Below, one piece after another: positions 26,131-35,207 of a DNA stretch of 64,000 bases. The first letter of the stretch is position 1; the number at the start of each line of letters is the position of its first letter. Source of the DNA: Abyssisolibacter fermentans (lineage in GTDB: Bacteria > Bacillota > Clostridia > Tissierellales > MCWD3); the NCBI RefSeq assembly GCF_001559865.1, contig NZ_LOHE01000051.1:1-64000 (forward strand), in the 5' to 3' direction. Below the pieces are notes generated by a model, which ran no database searches, was not told where the DNA came from, and saw nothing but the letters and a program-made list of their open reading frames with translations. The position numbers were made by a program, and so were the translations under genes.

Positions 26131-26808
26131 CTATTCTTTATTTACTAATGTATCTGGAACACTTTCCTTACCTTGACCGTAAAAATCAAATATTCTAACT
26201 GCCTGCTCAATCTGCTCATCAGTCATCATAGCAACATTATTACTCATAGCCCTAGCTATGAAGAAAGTTTGCGCAGCTTCTTCTAAGTAAATACAAGAAT
26301 ATAAAGCTTGTTTTAATGAGTTACCTACTGCTATTACACCATGATGCTTTAATATTACAGCAAGCTTTCCTTTAAGGTTTTCAACTGCTTCTATACCCAT
26401 TTGTTCACTTGCAGCTGATGAAAAAGGACATACATTAACTGAGCCTTTTGTTGCATTGGCAAGAGTAGTCAAATTGCATTTAAATTCGTCCTGAACTAAA
26501 CCTAATCCAGTTGCATAGGGTTGGTGTGTATGAATAACAGCTTTAACCTCTGGCATATTATTATAGATATATAAAATAGCTTTTGTATCTACTGATGCCT
26601 TTCGATCTCCTTCAATGATATTACCAGATAAATCCATTAAAATAATGTCATCTGCCACTAAGTCCTCATATATCATTCCAGATGGAGTTACTAAAACCTT
26701 ATCTTCATCAACCTTACAACTTACATTTCCTCCTGAAAGTGCAATTAGTCTATATCTATCAAGCTTCATCCCTGCTTTTATGACTTCTTCCTTTTCTTTT
26801 TGATACAT
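26131..26808 (-). CDS. Class II aldolase (FucA/AraD family)
   Basis: A 225-residue zinc-dependent enzyme starting at ATG 26808 behind GGAAAGGAAGAAAG. The family cleaves or epimerises phosphorylated ketoses, as in L-fuculose-1-phosphate aldolase or ribulose-5-phosphate 4-epimerase. Visible are SGGNVSCKV (phosphate loop, about 27), VTPSGMIYEDL, the zinc ligands in VIHTHQPYATG (about 90) and LKHHGVIAVG (about 153). The 5' end overlaps the preceding membrane protein by 50 bases in another frame. It is the last gene of the PTS operon, so it probably cleaves the imported sugar phosphate or a product of it. The substrate is not determined. Confidence 0.82.
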   Translation of the reverse strand: MYQKEKEEVIKAGMKLDRYRLIALSGGNVSCKVDEDKVLVTPSGMIYEDLVADDIILMDLSGNIIEGDRKASVDTKAILYIYNNMPEVKAVIHTHQPYATGLGLVQDEFKCNLTTLANATKGSVNVCPFSSAASEQMGIEAVENLKGKLAVILKHHGVIAVGNSLKQALYSCIYLEEAAQTFFIARAMSNNVAMMTDEQIEQAVRIFDFYGQGKESVPDTLVNKE

Positions 26809-27304
26809 CTTTCTTCTTCCTTTCCTCATACATTATATTGTTCTTTTTTATATTTGCCTTTAGAGAGTTAGGATGAACAATTTCTTCGATTTCCAAAAGG
26901 TTTTTGCTTAAATCTTTATGGTTATTATATGCTTTTAAATCTATCCAGTATCGTCCCTTAAATAACGAAGGCTTATTCACTCTTATATACATTTTTTCTG
27001 CCAGTTTTAGTTCTTTAATCTTAAAACCTTTTAATTCTTTTCTGGAGAAAACATGAGTTTTTTTGAAAGCAGAAAAACTTATTTCATCATTGTCTATTAC
27101 TATTCTTTGAGGATAACTAATAGATATAAAATTAGTAATTATTGTGTATACACATAAAAAGCATATTAGTACCCATAAATATTTCATAGTTGAGCCTCTA
27201 CTTATACTGTAAATTCCAAATAGAAGTACGATTGCTGCTAGAATTCCTGCGTAAATTACTCTGATTAAAAATGTTTTTTTATTAAATAAATATTCTTTAC
27301 TCAT
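26759..27304 (-). CDS. Hypothetical PH-like membrane protein
   Basis: A 181-residue protein with two N-terminal membrane segments (about 10-31 and 42-62). They are followed by a basic bacterial-PH-like domain (QRIVIDNDEISFSAFKKTHVF; KELKGFKIKELKL) and a very basic tail. No family name is certain. It lies in a carbohydrate PTS operon between the EIIC gene (38 bases) and the class II aldolase, which it overlaps by 50 bases. This is odd for a sugar pathway; it may be an inserted gene. Start ATG 27304 follows AGGAGGAAAC. Confidence 0.5.
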   Translation of the reverse strand: MSKEYLFNKKTFLIRVIYAGILAAIVLLFGIYSISRGSTMKYLWVLICFLCVYTIITNFISISYPQRIVIDNDEISFSAFKKTHVFSRKELKGFKIKELKLAEKMYIRVNKPSLFKGRYWIDLKAYNNHKDLSKNLLEIEEIVHPNSLKANIKKNNIMYEERKKKDVSKRKGRSHKSRDEA

Positions 27305-27341
27305 GTTTCCTCCTATATTTTATAATTTAAAAGTATTTTTA

Positions 27342-28712
27342 TTATTCAGCTTGCTTTAATTCTGCAGCTTCCTTTATTATTCTTCTTCTATTAATTAATG
27401 CTAAACTTACTGCAACAACTGCTACTATACCCATTCCAATCCATCCAAAATCATTTAAACGTACGATTGCCCAAGTTAATGGATTTGCACCATCACAGAT
27501 ACTTGAAATTTGTGTAGACCCTGAAGGCATTGTATAGTTTGCATTGATGGCTGCAGTAGTCATTAATGGAGCTAAATTAGTAGAAATCAGTAAACCTGTT
27601 GCTAATACAACAATACCGTTTATTAAAGCTCTGAAACCATTACCATTAACTACAGGAGTAATCAAAACGAACATCCATGGTATAACTGCTAAGTCTGCAA
27701 ATGGCAAAACCTTATTTCCAGGAAGTATTACAGCCATGAATACTGTTAGTGGTACTAATATAAGTGATACAGAAAGTGTTAAAGGATGTCCTACTCCAAC
27801 TGCTGAATCAAGACCAATGTACATCTTTCCTCTGTTAGAAAACCTTTTATTAATAAATGAAGAAGCTGCGTCAGAAATTGGAAGTAAACCTTCCATTAGT
27901 AGAGAAGCCATCTTAGGAATAAGAACTAATACACCTCCCATAGTAATTCCAAGTCTAAGTACATCCCCAAAGCCATAGCCTGCTACAATAGCAATTATAC
28001 TTCCTAAAGCAGTACCTATGATTATTGGTTCTCCGAATACACCGAATCTTTCCTGAGCCTTTTCCATGTTAATATCTATATCTCTAACACCAGGAATTAA
28101 ATCAATAATCTTGTTGATTACTATAGCTATTGGTGCATACGCTCCAGTAAATCCATGAGGAAGTGATACGCCTGGTAAACCTAAAGTTTTCTCAACTCCT
28201 GGCGCTGTATAATCACCGATTACCATGATTATTACCATATTTAAAACAGCTGCCACTAAACCAATAGCCTGGCTTCCAGTTAATATAGCAACAAGTGCTC
28301 CAGTAAATGCAAAATGCCAATAATCCCAAATATCAACATCTACTGTTTGTGTTGTATTAGTTAATAACATTACAATGTTTACAAGCAAACAAACTGGTAT
28401 TATTACCATACCCACAGTTGATGCAAAAGCAATAGCTGCTGCTGCTGGCCAACCAACATCAATGACAGACAATGATAATCCAAAACGTTCTATCATCTGT
28501 TCTACTGCAGGTCCTAAATTACTTGATAGTGCTCCAATTACCAAATTTAAACCTATAAATCCAATACCTACTGTTAATCCAGCTCTTAATGCTTTACCTT
28601 TTTCTGTTCCCAAAATTATTCCAAAAATGCAAATTATAATTGGCATCATAACTGTTGGACCTAAGCCCTGTATGAAATTAAAAAAACTTAATATATATGA
28701 CATAATTTTCAC
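27342..28712 (-). CDS. gatC: PTS galactitol-type transporter subunit IIC
   Basis: A 456-residue membrane component of the galactitol (Gat) family of PTS permeases, with about ten to twelve hydrophobic segments. It opens with FIQGLGPTVMMPIIICIFG and has GLPGVSLPHGFTGAYAPIAI in the middle. Toward the end come VVNGNGFRALINGIVV and DGANPLTWAIV. It would import and phosphorylate a hexitol or related sugar together with the EIIB (28750) and EIIA (31368). Galactitol itself is not proven: EIIC-Gat proteins also take other polyols and sugar acids. Confidence 0.88.
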   Translation of the reverse strand: MKIMSYILSFFNFIQGLGPTVMMPIIICIFGIILGTEKGKALRAGLTVGIGFIGLNLVIGALSSNLGPAVEQMIERFGLSLSVIDVGWPAAAAIAFASTVGMVIIPVCLLVNIVMLLTNTTQTVDVDIWDYWHFAFTGALVAILTGSQAIGLVAAVLNMVIIMVIGDYTAPGVEKTLGLPGVSLPHGFTGAYAPIAIVINKIIDLIPGVRDIDINMEKAQERFGVFGEPIIIGTALGSIIAIVAGYGFGDVLRLGITMGGVLVLIPKMASLLMEGLLPISDAASSFINKRFSNRGKMYIGLDSAVGVGHPLTLSVSLILVPLTVFMAVILPGNKVLPFADLAVIPWMFVLITPVVNGNGFRALINGIVVLATGLLISTNLAPLMTTAAINANYTMPSGSTQISSICDGANPLTWAIVRLNDFGWIGMGIVAVVAVSLALINRRRIIKEAAELKQAE

Positions 28713-28749
28713 CTCAGTAAATTATTTTGATTAATAAAATCTAAATTAA

Positions 28750-29031
28750 TTATTTCATGAGTTCTAATATTTCTTTAGTAGTCTTATCAATTCCCATACC
28801 TGTTAAGAAACATACACCACTTACAAATGGGCACTTAACTCCATCTGGTTTCATAGTTGTTGCAATAACAAAATCAAAATCAGCTGATTTAGATGGTACC
28901 TCAGCTATCTTACACTGATCCACCTTATACTGTCCTTTATAACCGTTATCATCTAATAATTTTTCTACCTTTACTCTAGCTGCAGTAGAAGTGCAAACTC
29001 CTGCTCCACATGCTAATAATATTCTTTTCAT
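28750..29031 (-). CDS. gatB: PTS galactitol-type subunit IIB
   Basis: A 93-residue phosphocarrier. The phosphorylated Cys is in LLACGAGVCTSTAARVKVEKL (Cys at position 8, a second Cys at 13 in the P-loop). The fold and length are those of PTS EIIB of the lactose/cellobiose-galactitol class. It passes phosphate from EIIA (31368) to the sugar bound by EIIC, whose gene follows after 37 bases. Start ATG 29031 follows AAAGGTAAGTGATAA. A 224-base gap separates it from yjbQ upstream, long enough for an extra promoter. Confidence 0.9.
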   Translation of the reverse strand: MKRILLACGAGVCTSTAARVKVEKLLDDNGYKGQYKVDQCKIAEVPSKSADFDFVIATTMKPDGVKCPFVSGVCFLTGMGIDKTTKEILELMK

Positions 29032-29255
29032 TTATTATCACTTACCTTTCTATTAATTTATTAAATGAATTAATTCATTTACAAGCTAAAATCGTTTTCA
29101 AGGTTCTGTTTAATTATCTCAAATTATCTATATTTATTGATTCATTGTATGTTTTTACATTATCGATATCACAATAAGCTTCTCTATAGTTTGACTTCAA
29201 TTATATTTTAAAAATCCGCGGATTAAATTAATTAATAAAATACTTTATTATCTAT

Positions 29256-29777
29256 CTATTCACCTAATACCATGATTTTACATTTACGAGTACGAGATCT
29301 TGTACGATCAAAATCTACAAAATAAACATAACCTGTTTTTCCAACTCCCAATTTTCCCTCATCAACCTCGAATACCTGGCTGGAACCAAGCAATGTTGCT
29401 TTTAAGTGTGCATCACAGTTTAATAGGGCACTGCGATCACCATTTGGAAGATAAGCTTCTACATTTGGCCATGATTTAACAGCTTCGTAATGCTTTTCTC
29501 CAGGATAGTTATATTGACCTTCTGCAACATTGTCTGGAATAATTTTTTGAAGGACATTGTTCAAATCGGCTTGAAGAAATTCATCACCATTTTCAGTATA
29601 ATCATGAACGAATTCTTGAAAGAATACAGAACATGTTGTATGTGGAGAAATGACAACACAGATACCATTTTGAACTTTGCTTTTTTTGATTATTTCTTTC
29701 ACAGATTCAGTGATATCAAAAAAACTTGGAGTTCCTCCATGAGAAGTTAAATTAATTTGTTCTTTATAAATAGTCAT
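29256..29777 (-). CDS. yjbQ: YjbQ/UPF0047 family protein
   Basis: A 173-residue protein from ATG 29777 behind TTGGAGG; the TTG at 29792 in frame overlaps that site. It shows the family motifs: GICVVISPHTTCSVFFQE (about 40-57), a Glu/Asp-rich metal site, CDAHLKATLLGSSQVFEV and DGKLGVGKTG-like (EGKLGVGKTGYVYFVDFD). Members were described as having weak thiamine phosphate synthase activity in E. coli; the in vivo role is uncertain. Presence inside a PTS sugar operon, between an isomerase-like protein and EIIB, suggests a step in carbohydrate-phosphate metabolism. Confidence 0.82.
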   Translation of the reverse strand: MTIYKEQINLTSHGGTPSFFDITESVKEIIKKSKVQNGICVVISPHTTCSVFFQEFVHDYTENGDEFLQADLNNVLQKIIPDNVAEGQYNYPGEKHYEAVKSWPNVEAYLPNGDRSALLNCDAHLKATLLGSSQVFEVDEGKLGVGKTGYVYFVDFDRTRSRTRKCKIMVLGE

Positions 29778-29803
29778 AGCTAATACCTCCAATCTTCCTT
29801 ATA

Positions 29804-30490
29804 TTATTTTTCATTTTTTGCTTTAACTATTGCTTGTATCATTTCTTCTAATCTTTTTGCTCTATCTGGAGCATTAAGTATTCCACTTGTTGCGCCAGTT
29901 CCATCAGCTCCATGAACTATTGTCTGATAAACATCCTCACCAGTACTTATTCCCGAAGCCTGCATAACTAAAATATTTTCATCAATCTCTTTTATTCTAT
30001 TTGTAGTTTCAACAACGTAATCAGCTCCACTAGTTTTACCAGTTCCAATTAAAGCAGTAGGTTCACATAACAATATATCTGGACCTAATTTAGCAATAGC
30101 TATTGCCTCTTCTAAACAATCTGCGCAAACAACAGTTTTTATTCCAAGTTCTTTTGCTCTATTAATACTCTTTACTAAATCAGTTAAGGTTAATGAATGC
30201 TCTGCATGATTTAAAAATACTGCTTCAGCACCAGCTGCCTTTAATGATTCAGGTAACACATGTCCCATTCCACGTCCTGGAACTAATGGATCCATATGTT
30301 GAGCTGTTATTCTAAGGTTTTTTGTATGAGCCTTAATATTGGCTAAATCTGCAAAAGGTGCAGTGAAAAATATCTCTACATTATATTTTTCAGCAAGCTT
30401 GTCTGCAACAAGTGCTAGTTGTAAACTTTCTTCTCCATATAAGTACGACTTTGGATTAACTATAAAAAATGGTGTGCCTATTTTTTTCAT
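29804..30490 (-). CDS. Triosephosphate isomerase-like protein
   Basis: A 228-residue TIM-barrel protein, shorter than the 250 or so of bacterial TpiA and closer to the archaeal or sugar-operon type. The catalytic residues have counterparts: Lys in IVNPKSYLYG (canonical NWKMN), His in LNHAEHSLT (canonical HSERR), Glu in LCEPTALIGTGK (canonical YEPVWAIGTG). Because the operon carries two aldolases, it may interconvert DHAP and glyceraldehyde phosphate, or a related pair such as tetrulose phosphates. It is probably not the housekeeping TpiA. Start ATG 30490 follows AGGAGGTGAGAAA. Confidence 0.8.
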   Translation of the reverse strand: MKKIGTPFFIVNPKSYLYGEESLQLALVADKLAEKYNVEIFFTAPFADLANIKAHTKNLRITAQHMDPLVPGRGMGHVLPESLKAAGAEAVFLNHAEHSLTLTDLVKSINRAKELGIKTVVCADCLEEAIAIAKLGPDILLCEPTALIGTGKTSGADYVVETTNRIKEIDENILVMQASGISTGEDVYQTIVHGADGTGATSGILNAPDRAKRLEEMIQAIVKAKNEK

Positions 30491-30502
30491 TTTCTCACCT
30501 CC

Positions 30503-31339
30503 TTATCTAAATTTTTTTGTTTGAAATACACCATAATAATGTTCTAGGCATTCTCTCATGCCTTCTTTTTGTGCATTTCTTAATTCATAATAATTATTAG
30601 ATTTGATGCTTTGTGCTTTATTAAAAGCAGCATTAACTAAATCAGTATATATATTTATCTTGCTTATTCCTTCTGTAGCACATCTACCAAGATTATCATC
30701 TCCTGATGATGAACCTCCATGAAGCACCAAAGGAGTATCTATAGCATTTCTAATTTCCTTTAATCTATCGAAATCTATAACTGGCTTTCCTTTATAAGCT
30801 CCGTGAGCAGTTCCAATTGATATTGCAAGAGAGTCTACCTCTGTAAGTTCAACAAATTTCTTTGCTTCTTCAACAGTAGTATAAATACTATCGTTATTAT
30901 CATTACTTTTATATTCATCACCATTACCAACATGACCAATTTCTGCTTCTACAACTACTCCCCTTAGATGAGCATACTCAACAATTTCTTTTGTCTTTTT
31001 AACATTCTCTTCAAATGAATGCATAGAAGCATCTATCATAACTGATTTGAAGCCTTCATCTATAGCTCTAAAGATTAACTCTTTAGTTGTACCATGATCA
31101 AGATGTAATACTACTGGAACTTTAGCTATTTCGCCATAGTATTTACCTAAATACAATGCCTCATCAAATGATAAGTATTCTAAATGTGCTTCTGCAAAAC
31201 CTATAATAACTGGTAAATTCAATTTTTCTGCAACTTCTATATAAGCTTTAATAGAATTTTGATCCACAAAATTTGGTGCTGGTATAGCAAAATTATTTTT
31301 CCTTGCTACCTTAAATAATTCTTTTGATGAAACTAGCAA
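30503..31339 (-). CDS. Class II ketose-bisphosphate aldolase (GatY/Fba family)
   Basis: A 278-residue zinc aldolase that splits a ketose 1,6-bisphosphate into DHAP and an aldehyde phosphate. Zinc and catalytic residues: VVLHLDHGTTKELI (Asp-His, about 82), VVVEAEIGHVG (Glu, about 131), AISIGTAHGAYKG (His, about 178), LVLHGGSSSGDD (His, about 206), and a KINIYTDL end motif. Tagatose- or fructose-bisphosphate fits a galactitol-type PTS; sequence alone does not choose. It starts 28 bases after the EIIA stop. Confidence 0.9.
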   Translation of the reverse strand: MLVSSKELFKVARKNNFAIPAPNFVDQNSIKAYIEVAEKLNLPVIIGFAEAHLEYLSFDEALYLGKYYGEIAKVPVVLHLDHGTTKELIFRAIDEGFKSVMIDASMHSFEENVKKTKEIVEYAHLRGVVVEAEIGHVGNGDEYKSNDNNDSIYTTVEEAKKFVELTEVDSLAISIGTAHGAYKGKPVIDFDRLKEIRNAIDTPLVLHGGSSSGDDNLGRCATEGISKINIYTDLVNAAFNKAQSIKSNNYYELRNAQKEGMRECLEHYYGVFQTKKFR

Positions 31340-31367
31340 AAAATCATCTCCTTTAAAAAATTAATTA

Positions 31368-31823
31368 TTAATTTATATTAGCTTTTTTCATTATGTCCTT
31401 AAATTCATCAATATTTTTACAAGCTATAACCTTTTTTAAAGATGTTTCATCTTGAAATAATCCAACAAGTTTCTGAAGCATCTCAACTTGCTGCTCTGAT
31501 TTTAATAATCCAAGCATAAAAATTGTATTTACCTCTATTTCATGCTGATCATCAACCATATCTTTAAAAATTACTGGTTCTTTTAAAGACATAAATCCAA
31601 TCTGAGGCTTATTTATATGAATTCCATCAGTATGAGGAATAGCAACACCTATTCCATTTATGTTTAAACCTGTTGGATAACCCTTCTCTCTATCAATAAC
31701 AGCTTGGAAAAACGTATCCTTCACAAGCCCTTTTTTTAAAAATTCGCCTGCTAATTTTTTTAGAGCATCTTCCTTGTTATTGAAGGATTGATTAAAAAAA
31801 ACAATTTCCTCACTAAAAAACAT
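31368..31823 (-). CDS. gatA: PTS EIIA, fructose/mannitol class
   Basis: A 151-residue phosphocarrier of the EIIA-Fru/Mtl/Gat class. The active His is in IGVAIPHTDGIHI (about 63), with the pocket VFKDMVDDQHEIEV near the middle. The family takes phosphate from HPr and passes it to EIIB (28750). It lies second in the operon, 20 bases after the PRD regulator, and is likely translated from ATG 31823 behind TTGGAGGTATTTAA. The EIIA-like domain at the end of the regulator is separate. Confidence 0.9.
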   Translation of the reverse strand: MFFSEEIVFFNQSFNNKEDALKKLAGEFLKKGLVKDTFFQAVIDREKGYPTGLNINGIGVAIPHTDGIHINKPQIGFMSLKEPVIFKDMVDDQHEIEVNTIFMLGLLKSEQQVEMLQKLVGLFQDETSLKKVIACKNIDEFKDIMKKANIN

Positions 31824-31843
31824 GTTTAAATACCTCCAATTAA

Positions 31844-33925
31844 TTATTGTATCCTTCTTTCAAATATTTCGATAACCTTTGCCATATCTTTGCTACTCTG
31901 AGCCTTATTTAAAGCTTCTTTAAATTCGTAAATCTGAAGTAAATTTACTAAGTTAAATAATGCATTTAAATGCTTTTCGTTATCTACAGCATTTATAACA
32001 CATACATATTTAATAGGATCTAAAATCCCAGCATTAAACACCACAGGATTTTTCAATTTAATTAAATTAAAACCTAATTTCATACTTCCTTCATCAATAG
32101 CTGAATGAGGAATTGCAAAGCCTTCTGAAATTACAATATACGGACCATTTTGTTCAACATCTCTAATCATAGATTGTATGTAATTACGATTTATATATCC
32201 TTTGTTTAGCAAATTTGCTGAAGCCTTCTCTATTGCCTCCCGCCATGTTTCTGCTTGTACATCTACCTGAATAAAATCTTCTGTTAATAAGTTTGAAAGA
32301 CTTAAAACCACCTTATTTTTTTTGGCGAAGTAATTATTCAAGCTTTCTTTAATTACATCAAGTAACTCATCATTATTTACTATAGGTTCTATTTTATTAA
32401 TAATATCTGAATAATCATTTTTCACAAATTTCTCAGAGTTAATGTAGCCATAATCATCAATCATTTTTCTCATTCTTAGAAAATCACTATCAGGCAATTG
32501 AGGAGAAATCTTAATAAATGGAACATCAATATCCTCTAGATCTACTGTGGAAATAACAAAGTCTACTTCGCTACTTAGTGAATCTCTTAATCTATGCTTA
32601 GGTATAACATTAATTACATTGAAATCAAACCTTTCAAGCAATTTTGATTTCAATAGTTGACTTGTTCCAATACCACTATTACATATTAAAATTACATTAC
32701 ACGTAGTTTTTTGAGTCTTTATCTTTTCAATGGAAGCACATATATATATGACGATATATGAAATTTCTTCATCACTAATAGTTCTATTTACATATTGTTC
32801 TAAGATTTCTATATTTTCAGTAACCATCTTTTTAATATCTGAATATTTTTCTAAAATAACATTAATCTCGTCATTTTCAGTGGAATTATTAAATCCATCA
32901 TTAAATATTCTTTGTAAATGATTAGATAAGCTTTGAAAAAGTTCATAATCTCTGTATAAAGGAAGTTTTAAAGACATAGATACATTCATAATAAATAATC
33001 TTGTTATAATTTGTATATTCACTATCTCTTTGCTTCCATCAACACAGCTGTTCTTTTTCAAATATGTTAAATTTACTGAAAAGCTTTTCAAATATGCTAA
33101 TTCATGTTTATTGTATACAAGGTTAAAATGTTGACAAACGAGTTTATATAACCTCTCAATCAATTTGTTATTAACATTTGTAACTTTTTGCTCATCGTTT
33201 CTAAGATGTTTATCTGATTTCATTCTAAAAATCGCCATGCACAAATAATTTATCAGCATGTTAAAGGAACATTCTGTCAAATGAAGTCCTGAATACCCTT
33301 CAGCTTCAGATGTTAAGTTTTGCAGAATTATATTTTTTTCTCTAGCATCAGCTTTTGTTTCTCCTCCGTTTACATTTCTTTTTCCTTCTTGATGAGAAAA
33401 TAAACTATATAAATACCCATATTTTTGCAAAATACTTACAAATAAATCCCTTACCTTTTTTTCAGGTCCATTAATGCAAATTCCAGTATTGGTTTGTGAA
33501 TTTGTTGAAAGACCATAATCATTCAAGTAATCATTCAGATATTTTAAATCTCCGATAACTGTTGAACGAGATACATACATAAATTCAGCTATATTCGATA
33601 AAGTGACGTGTTTAGGAGTAAATATAAGTAAAAGAGCTTCTATTTCTAAACGTTCATCCCTTGATAATCTGTAATCATAAAAGCTAAGTGTATTAAGTGT
33701 CTCATATATAGATTTATTTGTTTTTTTTATGGAAAACCTATTATCCATTACTTGCAATGAAGCAATTCCTTTAGAATTAAAATATTCATTTATTTCCTGG
33801 ATATCTGACTGCACTGTTTTTATGCTGACATTTAAGAATTGTGCTAGTCCTTTAACATCAAACTTATTGGGTCTTTCATATATAATTTTTATAATTTCAC
33901 AAATTCTTTTGTTCAAATCTAGCAC
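31844..33925 (-). CDS. PRD-containing transcriptional activator with PTS domains
   Basis: A 693-residue BglG/MtlR-type regulator. Domains in order: two N-terminal winged HTH regions (residues 1-150, e.g. LTLSNIAEFMYVSRSTVIGDL-like), two PRDs (about 185-410, each with a regulatory His), an EIIB-Gat-like segment (NVILICNSGIGTSQLLKSK, about 415-500), and an EIIA domain (EGFAIPHSAIDEG, about 610). Such proteins activate the adjacent PTS operon when phosphorylation by HPr and EII shows that the sugar is being imported. It is the first gene of the operon. A long palindrome at 33988-34016 is a possible binding site. Confidence 0.88.
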   Translation of the reverse strand: MLDLNKRICEIIKIIYERPNKFDVKGLAQFLNVSIKTVQSDIQEINEYFNSKGIASLQVMDNRFSIKKTNKSIYETLNTLSFYDYRLSRDERLEIEALLLIFTPKHVTLSNIAEFMYVSRSTVIGDLKYLNDYLNDYGLSTNSQTNTGICINGPEKKVRDLFVSILQKYGYLYSLFSHQEGKRNVNGGETKADAREKNIILQNLTSEAEGYSGLHLTECSFNMLINYLCMAIFRMKSDKHLRNDEQKVTNVNNKLIERLYKLVCQHFNLVYNKHELAYLKSFSVNLTYLKKNSCVDGSKEIVNIQIITRLFIMNVSMSLKLPLYRDYELFQSLSNHLQRIFNDGFNNSTENDEINVILEKYSDIKKMVTENIEILEQYVNRTISDEEISYIVIYICASIEKIKTQKTTCNVILICNSGIGTSQLLKSKLLERFDFNVINVIPKHRLRDSLSSEVDFVISTVDLEDIDVPFIKISPQLPDSDFLRMRKMIDDYGYINSEKFVKNDYSDIINKIEPIVNNDELLDVIKESLNNYFAKKNKVVLSLSNLLTEDFIQVDVQAETWREAIEKASANLLNKGYINRNYIQSMIRDVEQNGPYIVISEGFAIPHSAIDEGSMKLGFNLIKLKNPVVFNAGILDPIKYVCVINAVDNEKHLNALFNLVNLLQIYEFKEALNKAQSSKDMAKVIEIFERRIQ

Positions 33926-33987
33926 CTACCTTATTACTTATATTCCCTAGTATTACTTTATCATTATTTGTCGAATTACAAAAGTTT

Positions 33988-34016
33988 AAAATGTTTCTAG
34001 TCGAAAGAAACATTTT
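33988..34016. promoter_or_regulatory. Candidate operator upstream of the PTS operon
   Basis: A perfect 10-bp inverted repeat AAAATGTTTC, 9 bases, GAAACATTTT, 63 bases upstream of the regulator start. Size and spacing suit a dimeric activator such as the PRD protein. The flanking bases 34017-34140 hold no gene. Confidence 0.5.
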
Positions 34017-34218
34017 GTTCTAATTATAATTACAACTTGATATTATTCAAGTCATAAACAATGCTATTTTAGTAAGAATTTAAATGGTAAATTTATATAT
34101 TTAAATAATTGTTACTATGTATTGATATTTTTTGTTAAAGGCTTCTCGTGCCCATAAGAGGCTATTCTATCACCGCTAGATACACACTTTTCAAAAGTTA
34201 CCTGACGAAATCAAAAGA

Positions 34219-34243
34219 GAACAGCACTTTGACAGTGCTGTTC
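34219..34243 (-). terminator. Hairpin in a gene-free stretch, possibly after a gene remnant
   Basis: GAACAGCAC and GTGCTGTTC form a 9-bp stem; on the minus strand TCTCTTTTG follows. Just upstream on that strand (about 34290-34400) an open stretch reads FGLDIPVIKERFYKRF with a stop, perhaps the tail of a lost gene. The stretch 33926-34539 otherwise holds no gene. Confidence 0.45.
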
Positions 34244-34539
34244 CCTTCTCTTTATAACATTATCCGTCCAAAATAGGTCAGACATTATTTTAACTGAAAT
34301 GTTTCCTCTTACTTCTTTATAAATCTCTTATAGAATCTTTCTTTGATAACAGGAATATCAAGTCCAAATAACCTCTTATCTTTTTTCACCTTCAATGCTC
34401 TGTATTCGTATTGAAATTAACTGATAAAAACTTCATAATATCTACATCTATAAAATATTTAACTTTATCTCATACTAAAAAGCACCAGACAAAAATTGTT
34501 TCATATAATGTACTATCCAAGATAAAGGAGGAAGAAATA

Positions 34540-34977
34540 ATGACACAGAAAAATGAAAAAAATTGTAAGCAATGTGCTTGTAGTAAAGATACTTGCAATG
34601 AATTTCAAACCCATGTCCATGAGTTTTCAGGAAGTACAATGTTAGGAGCTCCTCAAGATAGGCAAGATTTACTACACAATCATAGATTTGCTGGAGTAAC
34701 AGGTCCTGAAATTGAAAAAACTGGAGGACATGTTCATATACTAAGTGTGAATTCTGATTTCTTTTTTAATCATTTCCATGATATAGAAGTAGAAACTGGT
34801 CCTCCAATACCAGTTAAAGACCAAAATGGAAATGTTATTGGTCACATTCATGGTTTCAGTGGAACCTCTTCATGTGTATTCTTCCACGATCATAATTTTA
34901 AAGGTTCTACTCTTATTCAAAACCCAATTCAGATGCAAACACTGGATAATTTCAATTCTTCAGATCTTGACTTTTGA
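34540..34977 (+). CDS. YmaF-family histidine-rich protein
   Basis: A 145-residue protein. I choose ATG 34540 because AAAGGAGGA lies 7 bases upstream; the frame is open 43 codons earlier without a site. A Cys-rich start (CKQCACSKDTC) precedes repeated His motifs typical of YmaF: QTHVHEFSGST, LLHNHRFAG, GHVHILSVNS, NHFHDIEVETG, GHIHGFSGTSS, FFHDHNFKG. Regular HxH pairs suggest metal binding. B. subtilis YmaF is of unknown function. A strong terminator follows. The gene stands alone with opposite-strand neighbours. Confidence 0.8.
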   Translation: MTQKNEKNCKQCACSKDTCNEFQTHVHEFSGSTMLGAPQDRQDLLHNHRFAGVTGPEIEKTGGHVHILSVNSDFFFNHFHDIEVETGPPIPVKDQNGNVIGHIHGFSGTSSCVFFHDHNFKGSTLIQNPIQMQTLDNFNSSDLDF

Positions 34978-34985
34978 TTATAATA

Positions 34986-35027
34986 TTTCTCGACAAAACA
35001 ACCAGAAATGATTGTTTTGTTGAGAAA
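34986..35027 (+). terminator. Strong terminator after ymaF
   Basis: A 16-bp stem (TTTCTCGACAAAACAA / TTGTTTTGTTGAGAAA), 10-base loop, followed by TTTATG. Confidence 0.85.
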
Positions 35028-35207
35028 TTTATGTTATCTATAGTCCAAACATTGCTTAATAAATAATATAATTTCGTTGTAAATGCCCTACACCAAATGT
35101 CCTATATTTATAATCAGAAAATACTAAATAATCAATATGTTTGTCTGATCCAAAAAATTTTATTTCTTACTATCATGCGGTGCTAACTGTGCTACATTAT
35201 TTGAGAT

